From NCBI RefSeq assembly GCF_001563285.1, contig NZ_CP005192.1:24375-88374 (forward strand): a stretch of DNA of 64,000 nt, in the 5' to 3' direction. The first letter of the stretch is position 1; every line of letters begins with the position of its first letter. Source of the stretch: Sphingobium sp. MI1205 (lineage in GTDB: Bacteria > Pseudomonadota > Alphaproteobacteria > Sphingomonadales > Sphingomonadaceae). The notes under the pieces were generated by a model, which made no database searches, had not been told where the DNA came from, and saw nothing but the letters and a program-made list of their open reading frames with translations. A program made the position numbers and the translations under genes. Below are positions 7,532 through 15,720 of the stretch, piece after piece.

Positions 7532-7972
7532 TCAATATCGTTTGTATATCGGAATGATGCCGCTTCGACTACGGGGCCGTTTAAAGACTTCACGCCTTGT
7601 CGAAGCGGCCCGCGAACTCGCGATCGGCATAGTATTTGAGCTTGGCGGCGACGATCGACCGTTGTCCCGCGAAGAACAGGAACTGGTAATCCTCGCGCAG
7701 CGAGCGGACTTCATCCGGCGTGAGCAAGGGCCGCGCAAGATGCTGCTGGCCGAACGATATGCCGGTTTCGTCGCTGTCGATCGCGCGGCTTCCTCGCGCA
7801 GCATGTCGAACAGGGCGTGTTCGCCGGCGTCGAGCGCCATGCCTTCGATCGCGAGATTGGCGCGCGCGTCGGCATCATCCTCGCGCCGCATGGCGGCGTC
7901 GGCCGGTGTGCCGCGCGTGAAATCGAGCGCGCGGACTTGGGCGCGGATTGCGTCCACGTCGAGCATGTTCAT
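7532..7972 (-). CDS. VbhA-like antitoxin ORF with an out-of-frame tail
   Basis: The first ~62 residues include ANLAIEGMALDAGEHALFDMLREEA, which resembles the alpha-helical VbhA/Fic-antitoxin family. A good ribosome-binding site (GGAAGGGAGA) precedes the ATG. The rest of the frame is Ser/Arg-rich and lies antiframe to a recognisable TraG C-terminus, so it is probably a read-through created by a deletion that removed most of traG. A cognate Fic toxin is not seen; the neighbour is an AAA_28-type ATPase. Function as an antitoxin is inferred only. Confidence 0.5.
   Translation of the reverse strand: MNMLDVDAIRAQVRALDFTRGTPADAAMRREDDADARANLAIEGMALDAGEHALFDMLREEAARSTATKPAYRSASSILRGPCSRRMKSARCARITSSCSSRDNGRSSPPSSNTMPIASSRAASTRREVFKRPRSRSGIIPIYKRY
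7590..7778 (-). pseudogene. traG: 3' remnant of a TraG/VirD4 coupling protein
   Basis: A frame different from the ORF covering it encodes 62 residues ending in LARPLLTPDEVRSL, LFFAGQRSIVAAKL and KYYADREFAGRFD, the conserved C-terminal end of TraG/VirD4 coupling proteins. No ATPase core is present in this part of the window. In Agrobacterium-type systems traG follows traD, which is exactly its position here, so this is the scar of a lost coupling protein. A complete VirD4 exists at 50.7-52.6 kb. Confidence 0.75.
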
Positions 7973-8032
7973 GGTGCGCTTCTCCCTTCCGTTTCCGCGT
8001 CGAACGCCCGCCAGATCGCGCGAGGCCCCATG

Positions 8033-8585
8033 TTAGGATTCCTCCCTTTCGATTGCGGCGCGGACGAACCGCACACGTTCGGCGACAGAGGCGAGGGGAA
8101 GCGTCACCAGCTCGTAGCCAAGGCCGGAATAGACCGCGACCATCGCCTGATAGGTCGCCTGCGCTTCCGCGAAATCCTGTTTTCTTTCCGCATCGGCCGC
8201 GAATATCTCGCGCCAAGGGGGCGATGAACACGCGGGGTTGATAGCGAAACAGGTCCGCCGCTTGGCTGACATGAGCCGGGACGGGGAGGCCGCACAGGCG
8301 CAGATAGCCCGCCACATCAGGCACGCTGCGATCGCAGATCACCGGCCCTGCGCGATCGTGGGCCTCATGCCATGAGCGCAATTCCCAACCCAGCATCAAT
8401 TCCGCGAAGGCGGCGCGATCGGCCCAGGGGAGGGCCGCGCCGCCGATCGCGACCTGATCGCGGATGATGGCCCGACCGGCTTCCGGCATGTGGTCGAAAC
8501 CCTCCACCGCCAACGCTTCGATTAGGGTGCTTTTGCCGGAGCCAGGCCCGCCGGTGATGACATGGAAATCGGGCCGATCAGCCAT
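8033..8585 (-). pseudogene. AAA_28-type ATPase/kinase, one-base frameshift
   Basis: Begins MADRPDFHVITGGPGSGKST, with Walker A at about residues 11-18, and continues to VFIAP. There the frame breaks in a G5 run (plus-strand 8217-8221). One additional base restores the family's APPWREIF segment, followed by DAERKQDFAEAQATYQAMV and a clean stop at 8033. The whole protein would be about 184 residues, a usual length for AAA_28 proteins. Its start overlaps the traD stop by 8 bases. Either a true pseudogene or a sequencing error in the homopolymer. Family members bind and possibly phosphorylate nucleotides or small molecules; role here unknown. Confidence 0.7.
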
Positions 8586-8802
8586 TGCCCGCACCTTCCG
8601 CTTCCGCGTCGAACGCGCGCTTGCCCCGCCGCTTCCAGAGCGCCAGCACATTGCCAGCGTCGTCGCCTTGAACGCGCGCTGTACAATCGAGCAGCGCGCC
8701 GTAAAGGGTGGCGCGATCATCGTCGGCCAGCTCGACCAGACCGGCTTTCTGGACGAGGCCGCCCAGCTCTATGAGATGGCGCGTGCGCTCGCGTCGGGCC
8801 AC
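8578..8802 (-). CDS. traD: Conjugal transfer protein TraD
   Basis: 74 residues if started at a GTG preceded by GAGAGGATGG. Contains the TraD signature ARRERTRHLIELGGLVQKAGL, then a short helical tail (LALWKRRGKRAF). The usual family length is about 70 residues. The frame is open further upstream (to 9030) and reads helix-like sequence there, so a longer product or a frameshifted TraC-D fusion cannot be excluded. Order traC-traD opposite traA matches rhizobial Ti/Sym plasmids. Confidence 0.75.
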   Translation of the reverse strand: MARRERTRHLIELGGLVQKAGLVELADDDRATLYGALLDCTARVQGDDAGNVLALWKRRGKRAFDAEAEGAGNG

Positions 8803-8839
8803 GACCCATCCTCTCGTATCGGTGCGGCGCGCGGCGGCT

Positions 8840-9145
8840 TCAAGCCTGTTCCTTGCCTGCGCCAGTTTGCCTTGCGCCTTCACCGTTGCCGCCAGTGCGT
8901 CGGCCAGCCTTGCGACCGCGTCCTTGAAAGAAGGCCGCGCCCCGCGAGCGCCACGCCTCCTTTTCGTTCGCGTCGGCCGCTTCCACAGCGGCGAGCAGCG
9001 CACCGGCGAGCGTGTCCAGATCGAGCGCATCGGCCCCGGTGGACGTGACCAGCTCGCCGAGTTGCTGGACCTTGCGGGCCTTCAAAGCCTTGGCCTTGTC
9101 GTTCAGCGCCCGCAGTTCCGCGTCATAGTCGCGCACCTTTCGCAT
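8840..9145 (-). CDS. traC: Conjugal transfer protein TraC
   Basis: 101 residues from MRKVRDYDAEL with GGGAGAAG directly upstream. A helical, charged protein (ELRALNDKAKALKARKVQQLGELV) ending in AAFFQGRGRKAG, a pattern typical of TraC relaxosome accessory proteins. It is divergent from traA across the candidate oriT and probably helps TraA at the nick region. Also annotated as TraD in some sphingomonad genomes. Confidence 0.75.
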   Translation of the reverse strand: MRKVRDYDAELRALNDKAKALKARKVQQLGELVTSTGADALDLDTLAGALLAAVEAADANEKEAWRSRGAAFFQGRGRKAGRRTGGNGEGARQTGAGKEQA

Positions 9146-9317
9146 CTTCTCTCCCTCGCGCCCATGAATGGAGCCGCAGCGTAGCACGATAGCGCGCGCG
9201 AGGAACCGTTCCGATCAAGAAATGCGGCGAAGTCAATCACGCGAACGGCAGAGAGTGTGAGTGCGCGCTTATACATCGTTGCCGACCTGCGCTAAGAAGG
9301 GCAGTATAGCGGCCGTT
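9146..9317. other. Candidate oriT between traC and traA
   Basis: The divergent traC/traA intergenic region. GTGCGCGCTTATACATCG at 9261-9278 resembles the nick region of Ti-type origins as I recall it (GGGCGCAATTATACGTCG). Position and relaxase family fit; the nick site itself is inferred. Confidence 0.6.
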
Positions 9318-12300
9318 ATGGCGATCTACCATTTCTCGGCCAAGGTCATCAGCCGCGCCAACGGATCGAGCGCCGTTGCCAGCGCGGCCTATCGTGCGGC
9401 GGAACGGCTGCACGATGACCGGCTAGGGCGCGACCATGATTTCTCAAACAAGGCCGGCGTCGTCCATTCGGAAATCTTGGCTCCCGAGGGTGCGCCGGAG
9501 CGTTTAAACGATCGCGCGACCTTGTGGAACGAGGTTGAGGCCGGCGAGAAGCGCAAGGACGCGCAGTTGGCGCGCGAGGTGGAGTTCTCGATTCCGCGCG
9601 AGCTGAACCAGCAACAGGGCATCCAGCTCGCCCGCGATTTTGTCGAAAAGCAGTTCGTCGAACGCGGCATGGTCGCGGACATGAATGTACATTGGGACAT
9701 GGGCAAGGACGGGCAACCCAAGCCGCACGCGCATGTCATGCTGTCGATGCGCGAGGTTGGCCCGGAGGGCTTCGGCCAGAAGGTGCGCGAGTGGAACAGC
9801 ACGGCGCTGTTGCAGGAATGGCGCGTGGCCTGGGCCGATCATGTCAACGAGCGGTTGGCCGAGCTGGATATAGACGCCCGCATAGATCACCGGACGTTGG
9901 AGGCGCAGGGCATCGACCTTGAACCCCAACACAAGATCGGGCCGGCGGCGTCGCGGATGCCCGAACAGGGGCTTGAGGCCGAGCGGGTCGAGGACCATGC
10001 CCGGATCGCGCGCGAGAACGGCGAGAAGATCATCGCCAGGCCGGAAATCGCATTGGACGCGATCGCCCGCCAACAGGCGACGTTCACCCGGCGCGACCTG
10101 GCGCAGTTCGCGTTCCGGCACAGCGACGGCAAGGATCAGTTCGACCAGGTGATGAGCGCGGTGCGATCCTCGCCCGAGCTGGTGGCGCTGGGGCGGGACG
10201 GGAAGGGCGAGGATCGGTTCACGTCGCGCGACATGATCGCGGCCGAGCAGCGGTTGGAACGCGCGGCCGAGGGGCTGGCGATCGACCGGGGGCATGGTGT
10301 CGCCGACGCCCATGTGACCCGCGCGCTGGCGTCGGCCGAGGGCAGGGGGCTTGACCTGTCGGCCGAGCAGCGCGGGGCGTTGGCGCATATCACCGGCGAC
10401 AAGGGCCTTGCGTCGGTCGTCGGCTATGCCGGCAGCGGCAAGTCGGCGATGCTGGGGGTCGCGCGCGAGGCGTGGGAGGCGCAGGGCTATCAGGTGCGCG
10501 GCGCGGCCTTGTCGGGCATCGCGGCCGAGAATCTGGAAGGCGGGTCCGCCATCGCGTCGCGGACGATCGCGAGCATGGAATATCAATGGGAGCAGGGCCG
10601 CGAACTGCTAGGCCCGCGCGACGTGCTGGTGATAGACGAGGCCGGCATGATCGGCACGCGCCAGATGGAGTGCGTGCTGTCCCATGCCGAACAGGCGGGC
10701 GCGAAGGTCGTTCTTGTCGGCGACCCCGAGCAGTTGCAGGCGATCGAGGCCGGGGCGGCGTTCCGGGCCGTGACCGAGCGCCACGGTTGGGCCGAGATCA
10801 CCGAGATACGCCGGCAGTGCGAGGACTGGCAGCGCGACGCGACCAAGGCGCTGGCGACGGGCCGGGCAGGCGAGGCGATCCATGCCTATGAGGCGCATGG
10901 CATGGTGCAGGCGGCCGAGACGCGTGAGCTGGCCCGCGCCGATCTTGTGGACCGCTGGGATGCCGAGCGCATCGCCGCGCCGGATCAGTCGCGGATCATC
11001 CTCACCCATACCAATGCCGAGGTGCGCGATTTGAACCTGGCCGCGCGCGATCGGCTGCGCGACGCCGGCGAGCTGGGGCCGGACGTGCGCGTGTCGGCCG
11101 AGCGCGGCGCGCGGGACTTCGCGACCGGCGACCGCATCATGTTCCTGAAAAACGAGCGCGGGCTAGGGGTGAGGAACGGCACGCTGGGGAAGGTCGAGCA
11201 GGTATCGCCGGAGCGCATGGCGGTGAAGCTGGACGATGGCCGATCGGTCGCGTTTGACCTGAAAGATTATGCCCATGTCGATCACGGCTATGCCGCCACC
11301 ATCCATAAATCGCAGGGCGTGACGGTCGATCGCGCGCATGTGCTGGCGACCCCCGGCATGGACCGCCATTCGGCCTATGTGGCGTTGTCGCGGCACCGCG
11401 ACGGGGTGCAGCTCCATTACGGCCGCGACGACTTCGGCGACGATCGCCGGCTTGTCCGCACGCTGTCGCGCGAGCGGGCGAAGGATATGGCGTCCGACTA
11501 TGGCCGCGACCGGGATGCGGAGATTCGTGCTTTCGCCGACCGGCGCGGATTGTCGGGCGAGATCCGATTGCCGGAACGGGCGGAACGCTCGCCGGTGGAG
11601 ATCCTTGGCCCGCGCGCGGGAACCATGCGCCAGATGGGCGAAGATCCACGCACGGTTCGCGATGCCGGCGACCGCGGCGCTGGCGCGGGACAAGCCGCGG
11701 CCGAGCGGCAACCGCGGCGAGGCATGTTCGACGGCTTCCGGCCTGCCCCGCAGCGCCCAGCGCCGGAATCGACGCCGGCAGGCGAGCGCGAGAAGGCGGC
11801 CCCCAAGCGCGGCATGTTCGACGGGCTGAAGCTGTCGGCCGCGCCGCTGAAGGGCGCGGAGCGCGCGCCGGTCCCTGCCGATCGCGGCCAGGGCCGCGAC
11901 TATGCCCGCGCGGTCGAGCGGGCCTCGCGTTCGGCCGAGGCGGTGTTGCAGGCGCGGGCGTCGGGCGCTCCGGTCCTTGAGCATCAAAAGGTCGCGCTCG
12001 AGCGCACGACACAGGCGCTGGACCAGATCAGGCCGGGAGCCTCGCGTGACCTCGCATCGGCGATGCAGCGCGATCCCGCCTTGCTGCGCGAGGCGGCGGC
12101 GGGGCGCAGCGGCCCGATGATCGAGGCGATGGCCCAGGAGGCGCGCGTGCGGGCCGATCCGAACTTGCGCGCCGATCGGTTCGTGGAACGCTGGCAGGGC
12201 CTCAAACAGGAGCGCGACCGCCTCTATCGCGCCGGCGACATGGCGGGCCGGGAGCGCACGGGCAAGGAAATGGCGGGCATGGCGAAAAGCCTTGAGCGCG

Positions 12301-12452
12301 ATCCCCAGGTGGAATTGGTCCTGCGTAATCGCACCCGCGAGCTGGGGCTTGAGATCGGCATGGGCCGGGGGCGCGGCATGAACAGCGGCGACCTTGGCCG
12401 CGAGCTGGCGCGGGATTTAGGGATAGGCATGGGGCGCGGAATGAGCCGGTAA
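9318..12452 (+). CDS. traA: TraA conjugative relaxase-helicase (MOBQ)
   Basis: 1044 residues from MAIYHFSAKVI. The N-terminal MobA/MobL domain (about 1-230) has the candidate nicking tyrosine in AYRAAERL and the metal-binding histidines in PKPHAHVMLSM. The middle part is a TraI-like helicase with Walker A (GYAGSGKS, about residue 370) and Walker B (VLVIDEAGM); the helicase C-terminal signature DHGYAATIHKSQGVTVDRAHV is also present. The C-terminal ~350 residues are basic and repetitive (RGMFDG twice). It nicks oriT and unwinds the transferred strand. This is a different relaxase family from the VirD2-like protein at 48-49 kb. Confidence 0.93.
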   Translation: MAIYHFSAKVISRANGSSAVASAAYRAAERLHDDRLGRDHDFSNKAGVVHSEILAPEGAPERLNDRATLWNEVEAGEKRKDAQLAREVEFSIPRELNQQQGIQLARDFVEKQFVERGMVADMNVHWDMGKDGQPKPHAHVMLSMREVGPEGFGQKVREWNSTALLQEWRVAWADHVNERLAELDIDARIDHRTLEAQGIDLEPQHKIGPAASRMPEQGLEAERVEDHARIARENGEKIIARPEIALDAIARQQATFTRRDLAQFAFRHSDGKDQFDQVMSAVRSSPELVALGRDGKGEDRFTSRDMIAAEQRLERAAEGLAIDRGHGVADAHVTRALASAEGRGLDLSAEQRGALAHITGDKGLASVVGYAGSGKSAMLGVAREAWEAQGYQVRGAALSGIAAENLEGGSAIASRTIASMEYQWEQGRELLGPRDVLVIDEAGMIGTRQMECVLSHAEQAGAKVVLVGDPEQLQAIEAGAAFRAVTERHGWAEITEIRRQCEDWQRDATKALATGRAGEAIHAYEAHGMVQAAETRELARADLVDRWDAERIAAPDQSRIILTHTNAEVRDLNLAARDRLRDAGELGPDVRVSAERGARDFATGDRIMFLKNERGLGVRNGTLGKVEQVSPERMAVKLDDGRSVAFDLKDYAHVDHGYAATIHKSQGVTVDRAHVLATPGMDRHSAYVALSRHRDGVQLHYGRDDFGDDRRLVRTLSRERAKDMASDYGRDRDAEIRAFADRRGLSGEIRLPERAERSPVEILGPRAGTMRQMGEDPRTVRDAGDRGAGAGQAAAERQPRRGMFDGFRPAPQRPAPESTPAGEREKAAPKRGMFDGLKLSAAPLKGAERAPVPADRGQGRDYARAVERASRSAEAVLQARASGAPVLEHQKVALERTTQALDQIRPGASRDLASAMQRDPALLREAAAGRSGPMIEAMAQEARVRADPNLRADRFVERWQGLKQERDRLYRAGDMAGRERTGKEMAGMAKSLERDPQVELVLRNRTRELGLEIGMGRGRGMNSGDLGRELARDLGIGMGRGMSR

Positions 12453-12459
12453 GGAGAGG

Positions 12460-13182
12460 ATGATGGACGAGGATAATTATCGCAACAACGGCAGGGCCGG
12501 CGACGATCCGCAGGCGGCGTTCGAGCAGTTGCGCGGCGAGGTGGCGCTGGTGCGCCTTGCGGTCGAGGGGTTAGCCCGCGCGCGCGAGTCCATCGAGATT
12601 CCCGATTATCAGCCGACGCTCGCCAACACCGAGAAGATATTGCTGGCGCTCACCCAGCGGGTCGATGTGATCGCGAAAAGCCCCGCGATGAAACTCACCC
12701 CGGAGACGATGGGAGAGCGTGTAAACGCTTCGGTGGCGAGTGCGACGGGCGAGCTGCACAACCTGGTGAACAGCACGCGATCGGACATGAGCGAGGCGGC
12801 GCGGGAATTGCGGGGGCTGATCGGAACGACGCGCGCGCGCTGGCAACAGGATCGGTGGCTGTTTTGGATCGGGTTGGGCGGCGTGGTGCTGGGGATATTG
12901 CTCTATGCGCTTCTCGCCGGCCTGATCGCGCGCGCCATGCCCGATAGCTGGCAGTTGCCGGAGCGCATGGCGACGCGGGCGCTTGCCGAACCGACGCTAT
13001 GGGATGCCGGCACGCATCTGATGCAGCGCGCATCGCCGGCGAGCTGGGAGGGGATCGTCGCGGCCGCCAATCTGGCGCGGGACAATCGCGAGACGATCGA
13101 AGCGTGCGGCGCGGCTGCCGCCAAGGCGAAAAAGACGGTGCGCTGCACGATCGAGGTCAAGCCGGCGAACAATGACCGCTGA
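12460..13182 (+). CDS. DUF6118-like membrane-anchored protein
   Basis: 240 residues, 7 bases after traA with GGAGAGG before the ATG. A helical N-terminal half (EQLRGEVALVRLAVEGLA) precedes one transmembrane helix near 135-157 (LFWIGLGGVVLGILLYALLAGLIA), then a soluble C-terminal domain with a CxxxxxxxxKKTVRC-type cysteine pair. It resembles DUF6118 proteins found next to traA on sphingomonad plasmids (recalled). Function unknown; probably transfer-associated. Confidence 0.65.
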   Translation: MMDEDNYRNNGRAGDDPQAAFEQLRGEVALVRLAVEGLARARESIEIPDYQPTLANTEKILLALTQRVDVIAKSPAMKLTPETMGERVNASVASATGELHNLVNSTRSDMSEAARELRGLIGTTRARWQQDRWLFWIGLGGVVLGILLYALLAGLIARAMPDSWQLPERMATRALAEPTLWDAGTHLMQRASPASWEGIVAAANLARDNRETIEACGAAAAKAKKTVRCTIEVKPANNDR

Positions 13183-13433
13183 TCGGCGCGCGCGGCCAAG
13201 CTCAGCGTCATGCCTTCGCCGATCGCGTAGCGGCCGAGCGCCATATCGCCGCCACCCTACGCCGGCGCGGCACTGCCGAGGGGCGTATCGGCGTGCCCTA
13301 TCGGCCTATAGGGGCTAGGGGCGAATCACGGATTTCACCTGAATCCCGTCATGCCGTGGCGCAACTCCTGACGATCTCCGCCGCGCACGCTATTGCGCGG
13401 CCTCTCTGATCCCGCATAATGTCCGAAAAACAC

Positions 13434-13458
13434 TGTCGGATTGTAAATGTGTCCGACA
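13434..13458. promoter_or_regulatory. Res-like dyad upstream of split tnpR
   Basis: TGTCGGA and TCCGACA arms separated by 11 bases, 25 bp in total, lie 25 bases before the recombinase ATG, with another GTCCGA at about 13421. This matches the subsite layout of serine-resolvase res sites. Confidence 0.6.
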
Positions 13459-13482
13459 ACATGGTTTTGGGGGTTTTCCGTC

Positions 13483-13537
13483 ATGCTCGTTGGCTACATG
13501 CGCGTATCGTCAACCGATGATCGGCAATCGGTCGATC
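13483..13537 (+). pseudogene. tnpR: Serine recombinase tnpR, 5' part (split by IS6100/linB array)
   Basis: Starts MLVGYMRVSSTDDRQSVD with the catalytic serine in MRVSS, then runs into IS6100. Joining this to 18792 with one copy of the 8-bp duplication restores the frame (RQSVD-LQRDALTAAG). The gene was therefore intact before the insertion. Confidence 0.9.
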
Positions 13538-14417
13538 GGCTCTGTTGCAAAGATTGGCGGCAGTCAGAGGTAGGCTGTCGCTCTGCGCCGATCAGGCGGC
13601 TGCTGCGAAATGGTGGTTGAGCATGCCCATGGCCTCCGTCAGCGCCGAGGGCCCAATGCCAAAAGCTCTCTCCACAAGGCGCACCTCGCCCCTGATGCCG
13701 GGCTGCAGGCACCAGGGGCGAGCCTGTCCTTTGCGCAGGGCTCGCATGACTTCGAATCCCTTGATCGTGGCATAGGCCGTGGGGATCGATTTGAAACCGC
13801 GCACCGGCTTGATCAGTATCTTGAGCTTTCCGTGATCGGCCTCGATCACGTTATTGAGATACTTCACCTGCCGGTGGGCCGTCTCCCGGTCCAGCTTTCC
13901 TTCGCGCTTCAATTCGGTGATCGCTGCACCATAGCTCGGCGCTTTGTCGGTATTGAGCGTGGCAGGCTTTTCCCAGTGCTTCAGGCCTCGCAGGGCCTTG
14001 CCCAGGAACCGCTTCGCTGCCTTGGCGCTGCGGGTCGGCGACAGGTAGAAATCGATCGTGTCGCCCCGCTTGTCGACTGCCCGGTACAGGTAGGTCCACT
14101 TGCCCCGCACCTTGACGTAGGTTTCATCCAGGCGCCAGCTCGGATCAAAGCCACGCCGCCAGAACCAGCGCAGCCGCTTCTCCATCTCCGGGGCGTAGCA
14201 CTGGACCCAGCGATAGATCGTCGTATGGTCGACCGAAATGCCGCGTTCCGCCAGCATTTCCTCAAGGTCGCGATAGCTGATCGGATAGCGACAATACCAG
14301 CGCACCGCCCACAGGATCACATCACCCTGGAAATGGCGCCACTTGAAATCCGTCATCGTTCCGTCCGTCCAATCTCCGCCAAGCATGCTCAAGCTTCACG
14401 ATTTTTGCAACAGAGCC
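13538..14417 (-). mobile_element. IS6100: IS6100 copy 1 (880 bp)
   Basis: Complete IS6-family element bounded by GGCTCTGTTGCAAA inverted repeats. The transposase is on the minus strand. The left flank carries the array's 8-bp target duplication; the right flank is the linB segment. Confidence 0.97.
13592..14356 (-). CDS. tnpA: IS6100 transposase (copy 1)
   Basis: 254 residues from MTDFKWRHFQGD, the usual IS6100 start; an in-frame ATG 36 bases upstream is possible. IS6-family DDE transposase: D in WRLDETYVKV, D in LNTDKAPSYG, E in NNVIEADHGKLK. It moves by replicative or copy-in cointegration. It is transcribed away from linB, so read-through from its own promoter does not drive linB. Confidence 0.96.
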   Translation of the reverse strand: MTDFKWRHFQGDVILWAVRWYCRYPISYRDLEEMLAERGISVDHTTIYRWVQCYAPEMEKRLRWFWRRGFDPSWRLDETYVKVRGKWTYLYRAVDKRGDTIDFYLSPTRSAKAAKRFLGKALRGLKHWEKPATLNTDKAPSYGAAITELKREGKLDRETAHRQVKYLNNVIEADHGKLKILIKPVRGFKSIPTAYATIKGFEVMRALRKGQARPWCLQPGIRGEVRLVERAFGIGPSALTEAMGMLNHHFAAAA

Positions 14418-14639
14418 GGCGCGCGGATCCTGTGGTGCACGCCCGTGTTTGGCCAGGCCGTGGGCACTCAACATATCGATGAGATTCTCGCGGTCTGGTA
14501 TCCGACTCACAAAACCTTCCTCGATCTTTCGGATGCGCCCGGGGCTAAGGAAAGCTACCGCCTGAGAGGCGCCTGCGTGGCCTACGCCGTCATCCATCGA
14601 TGCTCCGGCAGCAACTCTCCGCTCGACGGCAATGGCTAG
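14418..14639 (+). pseudogene. 3' end of an unknown ORF upstream of linB (copy 1)
   Basis: The frame is open from the IS6100 edge to a stop at 14639. It reads ILWCTPVFGQAVGTQHIDEI, then LAVWYPTHKTFLDLSDAPG, like the end of a DUF1330/dimeric alpha-beta-barrel type protein. The 5' part was removed at the IS6100 junction. Function unknown. Confidence 0.55.
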
Positions 14640-14652
14640 AACGATTCCTCGA

Positions 14653-14681
14653 TTGACATGATATTCATCATGCGATATGCA
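14653..14681 (+). promoter_or_regulatory. Predicted linB promoter (copy 1)
   Basis: A perfect -35 TTGACA (14653-14658), a 17-base spacer and a weaker -10 TATGCA (14676-14681), about 44 bases upstream of the linB ATG. It lies inside the duplicated segment, so each linB copy has its own. Confidence 0.6.
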
Positions 14682-14724
14682 TCGCCGACCGGGCAGACCA
14701 GAAAATCGCTCAAGGAGAATATCG

Positions 14725-15615
14725 ATGAGCCTCGGCGCAAAGCCATTTGGCGAGAAGAAATTCATTGAGATCAAGGGCCGGCGCATGGCCTATATCGATG
14801 AAGGGACCGGCGATCCGATCCTCTTCCAGCACGGCAATCCGACGTCGTCCTATCTGTGGCGCAATATCATGCCGCATTGCGCCGGGCTGGGACGGCTGAT
14901 CGCCTGTGACCTGATCGGCATGGGCGATTCGGACAAGCTCGATCCGTCGGGGCCCGAGCGTTATACCTATGCCGAGCATCGTGACTATCTCGACGCGCTG
15001 TGGGAGGCGCTCGATCTCGGGGACAGGGTTGTTCTGGTCGTGCATGACTGGGGGTCCGTCCTCGGCTTCGACTGGGCCCGCCGCCACCGCGAGCGTGTAC
15101 AGGGGATTGCCTATATGGAAGCGGTCACCATGCCGCTCGAATGGGCGGATTTTCCCGAACAGGATCGCGATCTGTTTCAGGCCTTTCGCTCGCAGGCGGG
15201 CGAAGAATTGGTGTTGCAGGACAATGTTTTTGTCGAACAAGTTCTCCCCGGATTGATCCTGCGCCCCTTAAGCGAAGCGGAGATGGCCGCCTATCGCGAG
15301 CCCTTCCTCGCCGCCGGCGAAGCCCGTCGACCGACCCTGTCTTGGCCTCGCCAAATCCCGATCGCAGGCACCCCGGCCGACGTGGTCGCGATCGCCCGGG
15401 ACTATGCCGGCTGGCTCAGCGAAAGCCCGATTCCGAAACTCTTCATCAACGCCGAGCCGGGACACCTGACCACGGGCCGAATACGCGACTTCTGCCGCAC
15501 ATGGCCAAACCAGACCGAAATCACGGTCGCAGGCGCCCATTTCATCCAGGAGGACAGTCCGGACGAGATTGGCGCGGCGATTGCGGCGTTTGTCCGGCGA
15601 TTGCGCCCAGCATAA
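14725..15615 (+). CDS. linB: Haloalkane dehalogenase LinB (copy 1)
   Basis: 296 residues from [12 protein letters not shown], with AAGGAG 7 bases before the ATG. Alpha/beta-hydrolase fold with nucleophile D108 (VVHDWGS), acid E132 (YMEAV), base H272 (GAHFIQ) and halide-binding N38 (QHGNPTS) and W109. It hydrolyses carbon-halogen bonds. In the lindane pathway it acts on the tetrachlorocyclohexadiene intermediate, and it also hydroxylates beta-HCH. Residues T81, V112, V134, T135, L138, H247 and I253 correspond, as I recall, to the MI1205/B90A-type variant rather than the UT26 type (A81, A112, I134, A135, I138, A247, M253). The MI1205 type carries out two successive hydrolyses of beta-HCH. Both copies encode the same protein. 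Confidence 0.97.
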   Translation: MSLGAKPFGEKKFIEIKGRRMAYIDEGTGDPILFQHGNPTSSYLWRNIMPHCAGLGRLIACDLIGMGDSDKLDPSGPERYTYAEHRDYLDALWEALDLGDRVVLVVHDWGSVLGFDWARRHRERVQGIAYMEAVTMPLEWADFPEQDRDLFQAFRSQAGEELVLQDNVFVEQVLPGLILRPLSEAEMAAYREPFLAAGEARRPTLSWPRQIPIAGTPADVVAIARDYAGWLSESPIPKLFINAEPGHLTTGRIRDFCRTWPNQTEITVAGAHFIQEDSPDEIGAAIAAFVRRLRPA

Positions 15616-15702
15616 TCCGGAACCGGCTCATTTTCTAAGATCCGAACAAACCACAGACGCGGCGACGCCGATCACCCGCGCAGGACAATAGGAGAGACCG
15701 AC

Positions 15703-15720
15703 ATGAGCGACGACATTTTT
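15703..15720 (+). pseudogene. 5' stub of a gene downstream of linB (copy 1)
   Basis: An ATG with a good ribosome-binding site (ATAGGAGAGACCGAC) encodes MSDDIF and is then cut by IS6100, ending after 17 codons in the IS. The original gene, once downstream of linB, is lost. Confidence 0.5.

Noticed and set aside
7532..7972. Full 146-residue product as one functional antitoxin
   Set aside because: Residues after ~62 lie out of frame over conserved TraG coding sequence, so they are probably not a native domain.
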